Below are positions 13,795 through 25,135 of a DNA stretch of 64,000 nucleotides, piece by piece. Numbering within the stretch: position 1 is the first letter of the stretch; every line of letters starts with the position of its first letter. Source of the DNA: Aphis gossypii (Eukaryota > Arthropoda > Insecta > Hemiptera > Aphididae); NCBI RefSeq assembly GCF_020184175.1, contig NC_065531.1, positions 63,628,806 to 63,692,805 of the forward strand, in the 5' to 3' direction. A program made the translations under genes and the position numbers. Under the pieces are notes generated by a model. It did no database searches. It saw only the letters and a program-made list of their open reading frames with translations, and was not told where the DNA came from.

Positions 13795-14500
13795 TATACC
13801 GCAAACTCCATCAGCCGATGAATTACGCGCTTAGAATTTCCAAGTGGGGTCGGAAAATTACTTTAATATGCTCTTTAAAAACCAACCATGTGGCGCGCAT
13901 GTAATTAAAAACAAACTGGTAAGCATAATTCAAAACTGGATTTAATATACGTATATAGTCGCTGTAATATATTATTTAGTTATGTCATTTCGTACCTATA
14001 CGTATATAACATTACCGTGTACCTGCGTAAACAATAAACATTTAAAACGGCTTAAGTAGGTAAGTTTATTCACCAAACTAATATATATATATATATATAT
14101 ATTTATAGGTATATTGCCTATACGTTTATATGCGTATCACATATGATAATATACATTCAAAAATTATAACCACAGCTGCGTTTGTTTCGTCGAAATTCTA
14201 ATGTAAAATCAACTTTACAACCACCCACACGGAATACGCATGTAAGCGTACGCAATCACATAGACACGACTGCATAAATGGTGGCAATCAGTTTTTCAAC
14301 GATTAATTTCTCTCGGAAAACACGATAACGGTTTTTATCGAGTTCGGCGGGGTGAAACGTTTACGTGCTTCGTACACCGCACACACTCATTAATGTCAAT
14401 AAATTGTATACGTATTATAGAACGCATCGTTAATATAGTTAGGTTTAGTGATTTAAGCTTATTAACAACCCGCGGTGTTCGTCTTCGTCAATACATTTTT
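13795..14500. promoter_or_regulatory. CpG-richer patch, possible regulatory or promoter region
   Basis: This stretch contains many CG dinucleotides and words such as GCGCGC, CGCATGTAAGCGTACGC, GTTCGGCGGGGTG and CCCGCGGTG, unlike the surrounding AT-rich DNA. No long open frame follows on either strand. A minus-strand frame at about 13823-13976 is open for some 45 codons but has no family match. Conserved non-coding enhancer, alternative promoter or old insertion are all possible. If the LGR gene extends leftward, this patch is intronic. Confidence 0.25.
14080..14102. repeat. (TA)n microsatellite
   Basis: Short uninterrupted TA run inside the CpG-richer patch around 14 kb. Similar runs lie at 32349-32368 and 55930-55946. 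Confidence 0.85.
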
Positions 14501-14569
14501 TATACTCGACAATCAATGGTTTTTGGAAATATATAATCTATTTTGACCCGACTTAAAATTAAAATAAAA

Positions 14570-15030
14570 TGGACACGGTAACCGCTACTCTACTGTACAG
14601 TAGGTGTCGAGTAAACCTCTCGTTATATTGAGTATAGGTCACTGCAATGGATGAATTATATTTGAAATCATTAAATATGAAAATCGATTTTGAGCGGATA
14701 CGGTCTATTAATCCAAATAATTACTAAGTATATTTTATTAGAGTAATTCATTTTACTGTTATCATAATGTGCATGTAGATTGAATTAATTATTGCCGTAA
14801 ACATTGCATTTTATATTATTAATTTATTAATTATTACGTAATATTACGATTTCTCGTAAAAATGTATAAATAGGTTTTTGATATAAATAGGAAATAGTTT
14901 AAAAGTACCAAATACATATATTTTGTAAATGTCAATGTACATAGTAAAATATAATATTATGATATTGTGTGTATAAGTTTCAAGTCCCCACGTATAATAT
15001 TTGTAAATTACAATAAAAAATGTAATCATT
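14570..15030 (+). repeat. Dispersed repeat, copy B
   Basis: Four word anchors occur in the same order as in copy C: GTAGGTGTCGAGT (about 14601), TCACTGCAATGGATG (14639), GATTTTGAGCGGATACGGTC (14695) and GTTTCAAGTCCCCAC (14977). The gaps between them are about 37, 56 and 282 bp, against about 25, 58 and 237 bp in copy C. The shared stretch is therefore at least 0.4 kb. No terminal repeats or coding capacity could be defined. Confidence 0.55.
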
Positions 15031-17525
15031 AAATATCTAGCTTCGTCAGTGTGAAATGTCTATATAAAAAAATTGTACTTATATATAATATCATTTAGAT
15101 TTTTGGGCTTAATTAAAAAATACTTTTGAAAACCTCGTATTATATTTTTAAGCTTTTTATAAAGCCAACGCATTTTTATCAACATTAAAAAAAAATCAAG
15201 ACTCAACGGTTATTTATTTTTCAATTATATCCAAAAATATTTTGCCAAAAACTGGTTTCGGATATAAATTCCCGTTATTGTTTTTTTTCAATTATTTAAA
15301 AAAATTCTGAAAATTTTCACATTAGATTTTTTGTAGGGACAAATAGATCTAACATAGCGAAATTCACTTAAGAAGTTTAAGAGCAAAATATTTTTTTCTT
15401 CTTGAAAACTGATAAATAGATATAAAAACACACATTATTGTATCTATAGAATTAGTACATTCGATCAAAATCTGAAAACACCATTTTCACGTCAATTATA
15501 TAAATGTGCAGTTTATATATATAATGCCTATTTACAGGACCGAATATGTGCTAATGTTTTAAAAGTTTTGTTTATAATATTATTCTTAATCAATAGTACG
15601 GTAAAAGCGAATACGTATGTTCTAAAGTTTAAAACAGAAGACTGATGAGAACCGCAAACGTTAAGAGATACCTTGTGGTTAATTTTACGAGATATAGGCA
15701 TATAATAATAGTGAATAGCAGTAGCTTTACTGATGATTATTATCCTCTCATCGTGTTTATTACAAACCATAATAATTTAGTCGACAATATAACCGAGATC
15801 AGACACATATACATTACATGTATAGGCGACCACACCGGCTTTGTATTATTGCTGTTATTATTATTATTATATTGGTAGTGAGACATAAACGCACAGTTAT
15901 GGACTTATGTCACGTAAATTTCAACTCTTAAAAATATATAGCGATATTTGCTGACATTCGACCAGCCCAGTTATCGTAGTATGTACGTAAAAGTGTAATA
16001 GCGCGTATTCGCAAACGTAAAAAAAGAAAATTATAATGTTATTATAACTTACGTTATAGTTCAAATAAAACATATAAATAAATTGAGAAGAACTACAGTG
16101 TAAATATGTCTATACATATTATATAATATGTGCTAACCATCATTACTGAAAATGGAAATACGAAATTGTAAATACACGCTCGTTTAGTACTCAATTTCAT
16201 TTCCATGCCCTTGAAACATAACCATATCCAGCATTCAGGTTCATATTAAAGGATGACAAGGAAAACGTCCCAGATATTCACCTATCTAAGAGGCACATAA
16301 TGTAGTATTGTCAACTTACAATCATTGTATTTAAGTGTATTTTTTTATATTTAATGTAAAATTATTACAGTTTAAGACATACTACGGAATACCAAAATTA
16401 TAAAGAAAATAATTTGCACCAGTACCATACATTAAATAGTATATTGTGTAACTATCATATGGTGTTTTGGACCATTTCTGTTTTTAGAATATTTATATAA
16501 TTTTATCCCCGGAAGATGACGATTTTTAATAAAGACCTACTTAACAATGATAATTGTTATTGCGTCAATTATTTTTTATCGTTTTAGTTATTTGGTCAAA
16601 ATTAATTAAAACTAAATAAACATAAATATGAGTCTTTAAATATAAAGAAAAGTAATAAATATAAAATATAAAACGTAAGTAATGTCTTAATAAAAAAGTA
16701 CCAATGAAGAGTGGAGGGGGGTGAAGAAAAATATGAAAAATGTTGTTGGTTTCAAAAATGATGGTGTTTTTAAAAAAAAAAATCGTATGTATTTAAGAAC
16801 TATTTGACGTGGATATGTCATATAATTAATTAACACTCAATTAATAAATTGATTTTTCTAGTAATTTTAAGATTAAAGAATATTTTTTCATTAACTTAGT
16901 TATCTAATAAAAATAAATGTTGTTATTTTGTAATCAAATTGTAATTTTAAAATTATATTACCTATTTAATTAAAAATAATAGTATGATATAGGTACCTAA
17001 AAATCTGGTAGGTATTATACATGAATAAGTACATTAAACATTGATATATATATTTTAAGTATTAGCACTGATACCGTATCAATGTGTCATTGTATGTAAT
17101 ATTATTAAGTAATATATTATTATTATTAAGTATTTAATATAAATATTAAATTAATAAAAAACATGTTAAATTTAAGAAAAAAAATACTATGATTTATTGC
17201 ATTTATAAATTACATACATACTACATTAATACATGTATTGTGTATAATCAATCAACTAATATTAAAGGTATTATTACTTATAAAAGTATCTACGTACGTA
17301 ATGATGTCAAAATATTATAATATAGAAAGTACGGGACTAAAATGTTTTACCACTGTAGAGGCCCATAACAAAATATCGGCCTATGGACCATAATATTTAT
17401 GTTTATTTGAGTTTGTCTTTATCGTTTCAATCAAAAAACGTAATACTTAACTCGTTCATCGTAATAGTGTATTACAGGTATACTTTATAGTATGGGTGTA
17501 CATATATTATATAGTTTATACTTAC
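15031..17525 (-). other. Sequence downstream of LGR exon 3, presumed intron
   Basis: It begins with GTAAGT on the minus strand. AT-rich apart from a patch at 15530-15880, where both strands carry 77-80 codon frames. Neither has a domain, and the plus-strand one ends in a leucine run from a TTA repeat. No further exon could be confirmed. Confidence 0.4.
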
Positions 17526-17603
17526 AATATTTTCAATTTAGGTAAATTCACGTTGAATAGCGACGGAGAAATCATCTTTAATTTTGGAGCTATATGAATA
17601 ACA
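17526..17603 (-). CDS. Exon 3 of the LGR-like receptor: second leucine-rich repeat
   Basis: This 78-nt exon lies 6.4 kb downstream of exon 2. The acceptor has a long T-rich tract ending in TTCCAG|T and the donor is TT|GTAAGT. Its phase (2 in, 2 out) matches exon 2, so that AT+T gives Ile100. Residues 101-125 read V-I-H-I-A-P-K-L-K-M-I-S-P-S-L-F, then N-V-N-L-P-K-L-K-I. The spacing I.I...L..I....F...LPKL..(L) is that of an LGR repeat and closely resembles the second repeat of vertebrate FSHR (which also has an F, then an LPKL motif). The other two frames contain stops (TAG, TAA). GC content is visibly higher than in the surrounding intron. The next exon would begin by completing the codon TT-N. 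I found no convincing exon 4 to the left. Confidence 0.65.
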
Positions 17604-20600
17604 CTGGAACAAAAACAAAAAAAAAAAAAATCATTTATCATCACTTATTATTGCAAAGTGTTTAGTTTCAATAAATCATAATACGTATATTTATTAAATT
17701 TTAAAAACCAAAGTTGCTACCATAGAATGTGTTATATACTGACATTTGTTTGATAAAGTGTGTTAAATACCGATGCATATTATGTATATATTATAGCGTT
17801 TTAAAAAAATGATATACCTTATTGTTTTATTAATATTTTAAAATATAAAGTATCTTTTGGTCTGTGAAAAATTAGGTTATGTCTTTTATTATATGCAAAT
17901 TGTAATTAAATTTGATTAATGTTATAGGTTTGTTTGATTTATATTAAATATTTAAATATATATAAGTATATATGATTAAAATAATAAATAATGTCTTAAA
18001 ATACAAACAATAAGAACAACTTTGAGACTTAGTTTTTGAAAAGGATTGAAAATAAAATCACATAATATAATAATCTTTGTAAAAACCTAAAATACATAGT
18101 TCAAAGGTATTTAATCGAAAACAGTTATGATTAATATATTGAGCCCATTGATGACACGTCTATACCTCTAAAATTCTTAATTTAAGTCAAAATAAACGAT
18201 TGAAAATGTTATTATTTTGATTTGGGTCGATTTAATACAAGAATGCTATAAAATAATCTTTATTGGTAAATATTTGATAAAATAATCAAATTGTTCATAT
18301 AGTTATTATTTTTTTTCCAAATATATTTAAATACAAAACAATCTAGTTGCTCAATTTTAATATTTTTATGTAAATCGCTCATGGTTCAGTTAAGGAATCG
18401 TCATTAATTAAATTCCGATTTATTATTTATCGATTTATGTTCAAAATAATAAGTGGAACTGTCCTATTATTTAAATGCATGTCCACTTTGAGCACAGTGA
18501 TTGATTACTGCTATTATCAGAAAAAAATCTTCCCTTATGTTAAGATGTATCATATATTATATGAGGTTAATCTACAACTCTTTCGGGAACCCTTGTCAAA
18601 ATGCCTGTCATGTCTGAAATGATTTCCTAGTCTTTCCCAGTATAAAAGGATTACAAATACCAAATTACCCATGACCGCTAGTTTTAATTTATGTTATCAT
18701 AATGCGAAATTTAATTTACATTACTCAAACCTATGTATATTTACACAATTATACTGTGTAGAAATCATAAGTTTAATAATTATTATGGTATAGTTTAGAT
18801 ACAGAGTACATATTTTACTGATTATCCATGGTCAAAAATAAATATTAGAATTTTAGATGCATTATTATACGAGTATTTGCTATGTACTCGTTTATATATA
18901 GTATATAAATATAAAACGATTTTCTCAGAGCAGATATGAGCGGTCATTGAAGTATTACGGTTATAACTTCATATTATATACTAGGGTCATCAAAATTTAA
19001 ATATAAAACTAAAAAAACAATAAATTTTCATAATTTTAAAATATTATATAGTAAAAACTTTTAGTTTGAATAATAAAATTAAGTTTAATATACTATAATA
19101 TTTGTGTAACAAAAAATTTAATCAGTGAGTATTTAAAAACTCTTTAGTGGAATTACTAAATTTTAAATATTATAAAATAATACAAACAAGTTTTTTTTTC
19201 TTTACTCCTACATGGTACTAATTTTATCTTATTATTATAGTCAATAGTCAATATTTTTAAGCAAATAGTTGTTTTTTGACATATATAGGTATATATATAT
19301 ATTTATTTACATATATATATATAGTAATAAATGATAAGTATAAAGATAATTTTAATTACAGTTTTAATGATATGGAATATCATATTGTGCTGAATTGTGT
19401 TAGTGATAAATGATAATATAATAATATATTACTGCACATGTTACATGTATATTTGCAGAGTCAGCTACAAAAATTTGAAAAGAAGCTATTAAAAAAATGA
19501 CGTATCCTGATATCCAAATACAGATGTTAAAAGTGCAAGTATAGAAGGTAGTCGATTTATTTTGAAGGTACGCATACATCAAACATACATTAAAAATGGC
19601 TTAAATATTTAAAATCTATATATTTATACCATATATAATATAAAATATAATATGACCGTAAATAAGATTACTCGAATAGATAGATTTTAGAAAAAATATA
19701 AGAAAGAAACAGTGATAATTGTTTATAACTTTTTTTTTCCAATAATACCTTTGAATAATTCAATTTACACTCAAATAGTACAAAATTATTATTTTCTTTG
19801 AAACAGTATAATTTAAAATTTTGTGTTAAAATATTTACGCTTTAACGTTTTTTTATATAATCTATAGGTTGTACAGAAACACGATGCGATCTTTTCTGAA
19901 TAACACTTTTTGGATGACTAAAACTCTATACATTAAAGAGTTTTGAACATTAAATTATAAATTTATATTATCCTTTTGATTGGCATTTAGTCGTAACTTT
20001 TACCGAGTGTCTGTGTCGAAATTTCAATTATTTTCTTAAAAATCTAAAGACACTGATACATTGATAACATTATCATTACCAAAAATTCTGACAGAAATGT
20101 ATTTGTGAATTTACAAATTATTTAATCAGTAAAAAATAGACAAAATAATTTTTACTTTTGTAAAGACAGCATCCATTAAAAATGTAATATTCAATGAAAT
20201 AAAAAAACCTATTTTTGAAATTTGTATTATATATTTTACTATTCAAAATGACACTATTTATTTTTAATTTCATAGTTAGAAAAATAATATTTTTCAGTGA
20301 ATTGTATGGATCACAATTGAATTTTAAATAAGTAGTTTAGTTAATTATAATTAATAGTTATACATAGTAATTAGTTATAATTATAAGTTCAGCATTATCA
20401 GAAAGTGCACAGGAATTAACCTTCAAAATGTTAGTACAGTACTCCACTCGTTTAAACTTTAAATGATTATAATTTATAACTAATTAAAAAATGGATTTTA
20501 ATTTTTTATGCATCAACTTTTTATTTTCCTGGATATAAAAATTTAAATGGATTTTGTCGTTTACAAAAGCGAAAATCTTGAAAAAGTTCAACGATAAAAA

Positions 20601-23600
20601 TAGCGTAAAAATAAGTGAAATATAATTGTTTTTTTAAAAATTTAGTTTTATAATGAATTCAAATTCCGTTATTATTTTTTTAATAACTTTAATAATTTTT
20701 GAGATCAGGTATTTGCTGTTAAAATAATCATGTAATTTTATTAGAAAACTTATTATTACAGTGTAGTTTAAAGATACAAATTCGCATTTTATATTTATTA
20801 TTTGTATCTATAATATTATACCTACTACTATCTAGTTAAAAATGTATACTTCAGAAATCTAATTTAAAAACATAGAAATAAAAGTTCTAAAATCTCATAA
20901 ATCACATGGAACGTAATCTAAAAATAAATAAAAATAATATGTAGTTGTAATTTTTTTTCAAATTCCACTAATTTATAGTATACATGGTATATATAGTCCA
21001 CAAAATATATTATTATAAGTATCTATAGCGTTAATAGTAATATGTTTGGTATTAAGTTTTAAGTTATACTTATGATTTATTGAATTTTTCGTATGGTTCA
21101 AGTATAAAAATAATATCTATAAATCTTACAATTGATACAGAGTTGGAATAAAAAATTATAATCAACTTTTAAGATAAATAATAGACAATGAAATTAATAA
21201 ATGCAATTTATATAGTAACACTAATAAAATGATACCAAAGATAGTTTATTATTAATTTTAATTGTTGTTTTTCGCTAAGAATGCGATATTATTGACCTGG
21301 TATAAGGCCTCATGAAAAAAAAAAAATCAACTCAATAGTTTTTATTTTAGTCACGTTTATCGATCAATCGTGAGAACATACCTGCAAGCACAAACTATAA
21401 TGTTTATTTATTTTATTTTTTAAAAAATGAAAAATATCCATTAAACCACGAAGTATATTATGTATTGTGATTTGTGGAGTACATTTTATCAAAATACATA
21501 CATGTAATATGTATAAGTACATATATAATAATATAAGTATGTATGTTTATTTTTTTTATTGGATGTACTTACTATTGAAGTTTCAATTAAGTCAGTCAAT
21601 TTAAAGATAAATTTAAATCTCTCAGATTTCCTGAGGGAAATATTTTACGCGTGCAAGCAATTTATTAGTGAATCAAAGATTCCAAAAAAAAAACTTTGGG
21701 GGACAGCACGTGTCATACGTTGTACAGTACACAATGTATGATAACATTTTAAAAGAAATGATTGTATGTGATGGAACTTTAACAACAAAATCAATGAAAG
21801 AAAATATTCTTTTTGTCTCAAAAAAAAAAAAAAATATATATACCTATATATTTCATTATTTGAGAATTTCTAAAAAAGTTAGTTTTTCTCGATTTTATAA
21901 GACGAACTTCTAAGTAAAATTATGTATAATCTAATTGATTAAAATTAGTAAAATATCATTATTTATTATCTTTGTTCTCCCAATGGTAATATAAAATAAC
22001 AGCTATTAAAAGACAATCAAACATTCACACTAATTGATTATCATTAGTGATATAAATATTTTGTTGGTACATTATTTTTTAGAAATTAACATCTATAAAA
22101 TATTCAAATGGTTGACAACATTTTATCTAAAATATCATGTAAGTAATTGATTGTTTATAACCCGTTTAAATGTACTTAACAATTGTTGTTTATTTCTAGA
22201 ATTAAGGTTGACTAGATAATCTAGAAAATAGTATTCTATTATATTTTTATTAAAAACTATTTAACTCTAAAATGGCTCTACAAACACTTTCGTAAGTAAT
22301 CAGTGACCAATGTTAAAGTATTTTTGTTGGTCACTTAATATGTTTGAGAAAATAACAACAATCACACAAAAATAGCATTCTGCTTTTAATGTATAACGCA
22401 TTTAGTACTTTATTGAAAACAGTAGAGGTTCATCAGAAAATTGCTTTAAGAAAACGCTCAAAACCATCCGCATGTGTTGTTTCAATCTATAGTTTTACAA
22501 TATAGTACATTTTACCCTCACATTAATTCATTTTACTTTGTTATTTTTAAAATTATGTTTTTGTTTTGTTTTGAAGTCAGTTATTATTATAATTTTAAAA
22601 TCAATAAAAAAATTACAGTTTTAAAATCCTCATGACTTATTTTGTAATTAAAAAATATCAATAAAAGCTCCCGAGATGCCATGGAAAATTCAAAATGATC
22701 TCACCTTTAAATTGTATAATTCATTCCAATTTTAAAAATGGATTATTGTGAACGTATAATTTGATAAACTGTACGTTTATAATACAGAGATAACACATGC
22801 TGATGTGATATCTTCTTAATACAGATCTCTGATTGTCATACAATTATTTATTTACCATATACACGAGTACTTAGTACTTACATAGTTCGTAGTTGTTTCA
22901 TATTATCAAAAATTCCATTTTCTATGTGAACTAAATTTCTTAGATCTCTTAATGTTCTGTAAATAAATACGAATAAAAATTATTATTTATTATTATCAGT
23001 TGTAATATTTAAAAAAAAATGTAATAAATTTATTATATTATTTTCAAATACCAATTTCCCGATTTCCGGTGTTCCGTAAGTTCAACAAAGAAAATCAATT
23101 TAATACAAAATATATGGGAGCTATTTATCGGTTAAATATTTTAAATTAAATTGAACTAAAATAATTTTTTAAATAATATTTTACATTTTACTTTTTTTTT
23201 TTTTAAGTATAAATAAAAATGAATGAAAACTTAAAGTAAAGTAAAAAAATAGTATACATTGGACATACTCTCTATGTATATTTTGTTATTGGTACCTATT
23301 TGTTTACGTGATTGATAAAAATGTTAATTTTTAAATACATCATCAATTTATAAATTTAAATATCGCGTTGTAATTTATTTATAATTAACTTAACAAAGAT
23401 TTGTACTAAAGCTATAACATTCACATTAGAGGTAGTTCCTATACTTTTAAAATTTAATCTATGTATTATACGATATCGATTTTTCTATTTAATTAAAAGT
23501 TATTATTATTTATCTAATTATTGTAATTAATTCATTACTCATTCACCACAAAACCACTGCACACCACATAATGGTACAATTAATTATGCTCCAGTAACTA

Positions 23601-23975
23601 TAAATCCACAAATCTATTTATATTTTCTCTTTACTCTTTTTTTCAGTATTTCCTGTTGCACTACCTTGAATATTAAGTACCGTCAAGACTACGAAACACT
23701 GAAGAAGTCCATTATTACATGTACATATTACTTTACTGATTTAATAATTATTATTTATATCATTATCATTATAACTATTAAATGTTGATGAATATATACA
23801 ATTTAAATTGGATATCTACTAGCATCCATTATTTATATTATTATTTTTTAATGTATTTTTCTAAATAATAATTAAATATAATAAATACTTTGAATAACAT
23901 AAAAAATGTTACCTATATTTCCTTATAATATTGTAATTTGTATTTAAAATAAATTGTGTTAAGTAATATACTTAC
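17604..23975 (-). other. Intron 2 of the LGR-like gene (about 6.4 kb)
   Basis: AT-rich intron between the two leucine-rich-repeat exons. It starts with GTAAGT and ends with a T-rich tract and AG. It contains short TA runs (about 19291-19324), poly-A/T tracts and a few chance open frames on both strands. A stretch at about 21590-21830 on the plus strand has slightly more protein-like open frames in two adjacent frames. I see no start, splice or family signal there and treat it as noise or an old mobile-element scrap. No embedded RNA gene was recognised. Confidence 0.55.
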
Positions 23976-24050
23976 ATATCTCTAATGCTTTTTTTGTAGT
24001 TTGTGAATGAATCTTTTGTTAAACTTGCAATTGAAGCTTTTCCAATTATC
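23976..24050 (-). CDS. Exon 2 of the LGR-like receptor: one leucine-rich repeat
   Basis: This exon is exactly 75 nt, with an acceptor TTTTGTTTTAAG|G and a strong donor AT|GTAAGT. It is separated from exon 1 by a 61-bp intron (24051-24111). Phase 2 at both ends restores the frame: the last codon of exon 1 (CT+G) is Leu75. Residues 75-100 read L-I-I-G-K-A-S-I-A-S-L-T-K-D-S-F and then end at R-D-I, with hydrophobic positions spaced as in an irregular LRR (L..L.I...I..L....F..Y...I.D). One-repeat exons of 72-78 nt in phase 2 are typical of LGR genes such as FSHR. The repeat lacks the usual Asn ladder residue, as do the repeats of type A LGRs. The only in-frame reading with no stop is the spliced one; the unspliced frame of exon 1 ends at a TAA across the donor. 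Confidence 0.7.
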
Positions 24051-24111
24051 CTTAAAACAAAAATATTTATGAATACTACGTTTTCAATGATAAAACCTTT
24101 TATCATCTTAC

Positions 24112-24335
24112 AGTTCATGTAAAGGAGTTGGCAGGTCATTTGGAATTTCCTTGAGTTCATTTTGAACACACATACATTTAATTGATCCATTATCATTGTA
24201 GTCATTGGTTGTGTTGAAACATTTGCATAATTTATGAGAAATGGCAATTTCCACACTTCCGACTGAACCACATAAGTAATCAGTAAAAATCAAAATAAGC
24301 GCTAAAATGCCAACAACGATATACTTATGTGGCAT
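24112..24335 (-). CDS. First coding exon of an LGR-type (glycoprotein hormone receptor-like, LGR1-like) leucine-rich-repeat receptor
   Basis: Partial gene, exon 1 of at least 4. Translation from the ATG at 24335 gives 74 codons plus two bases (phase 2). Residues 1-4 (MPHK) and a hydrophobic stretch at 6-22 form a clear signal peptide, so the product should enter the secretory pathway. A cysteine cap follows (C37, C39, C54, C56) with two N-glycosylation sequons (N41-T-T, N49-G-S). The exon ends in E-I-P-N-D-L-P (63-69) leading into L..L. This C-x-C ... C ... EIPxDLP layout is the N-terminal cap of glycoprotein-hormone-type LGRs. The donor is CT|GTAAGA at 24111. An in-frame upstream ATG at 24425 would add 30 residues and bury the signal peptide. 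A possible 3' splice site (TTCTAG) ends at 24344, suggesting that a spliced 5' UTR exon lies further right. By family, the protein would be a membrane receptor for a GPA2/GPB5-like hormone; that is inference. Confidence 0.7.
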
Positions 24336-24343
24336 TTTCAGAC

Positions 24344-25033
24344 CTAGAACATAGAAATTATTTTTATTTTTTTTTATGATATAGTTTTGTAAGTTACAAT
24401 GTTTTGAAGATGAATCAGATGCCATATTTTAATATAGTATTTATAACAATAAATGTATTTAAAAAATTATAATTTTATTACTAACAAACATAGTTATTAC
24501 ATTAATTTGTATTATGTTTATTATAAATTATAATAGAAACGGTGTCGGATCTAAGTTTTAAAATATTAAGGTGCAACAACTACTATTGGAGGCCATAAAA
24601 AAGAAATACTAAGTTTTAATTGATGCATTAATTATATTTTTTTGTTTTATACTAAGTGAAGGGAAGATAGGTTTAAAAAATATTTAAAATAAACAGGTAT
24701 CTTATGACTTGCTCGTTACTTTAAACCATGTCGCAAGTAGGGATAAAATTGGTCGATTACAGTTTAATATAACCGTTCGAGGGTAATTTTTCAAAATATA
24801 CATGTTGTTTTACTATTATTTAATACTGACAATGTTAAAAAATATAGAATATCCACCCCAAGCTCATAAACAAACAACCTTGAGGCTCCGGTGCATTTAC
24901 TTTCATATATCTACGCTAATTTCGGCACTGAATAGTGAATATACAATATAGAAAAATAAAAAACATCAGGTATATATATATTTTTTTAACTTTTAAAAAC
25001 ACTATTAAGGTTACCTTTGTATGCTATTCTCAG
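24344..25033. other. Sequence upstream of the first LGR coding exon
   Basis: About 0.7 kb of AT-rich DNA to the right of the LGR start codon. On the minus strand the bases just upstream of the coding exon read TTTCTATGTTCTAG, which would serve as a 3' splice site. The transcription start is therefore probably further right, and this is likely a 5' intron. No clear TATA box or initiator can be assigned from sequence alone. Confidence 0.3.
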
Positions 25034-25135
25034 GTGGTTTTATATAACAAGTCAACGATAGACTATACTTGGTCCTTTAGGTACATCAGACAAAACAAAA
25101 TTAATATTGATGGCCGGAGAAATGGTCTCATGGTG
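25034..25135 (+). CDS. Isolated exon-like block, product unknown
   Basis: A 102-nt block (34 codons) flanked by a good acceptor (TATGCTATTCTCAG) and a consensus donor (GTG|GTAAGT). Only one of the three frames is open across it, and in that frame the block is phase 0 at both ends. The translation begins V-V-L-Y-N-K-S-T-I-D-Y-T-W-S-F-R and contains D-G-R-R-N-G-L-M-V. Its mix of charged and aromatic residues is less AT-biased than chance frames nearby. It sits 0.7 kb from the LGR first exon on the opposite strand. I do not recognise a family; a loose resemblance to part of an IRS/DOK-type PTB fold (W....IR......GRR.G) is too weak to name it. It may also be a chance splice-flanked frame. No partner exon was found. 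Confidence 0.25.

Noticed and set aside
15528..15878. Overlapping 77-80 codon frames on both strands
   Set aside because: No domain; the plus-strand frame ends in a TTA-repeat leucine run, and the possible minus-strand exon has a phase 1 donor incompatible with the LGR gene.
21559..21913. Two overlapping plus-strand frames inside LGR intron 2
   Set aside because: They switch frame at a poly-A tract and show no recognisable transposase or other motif.
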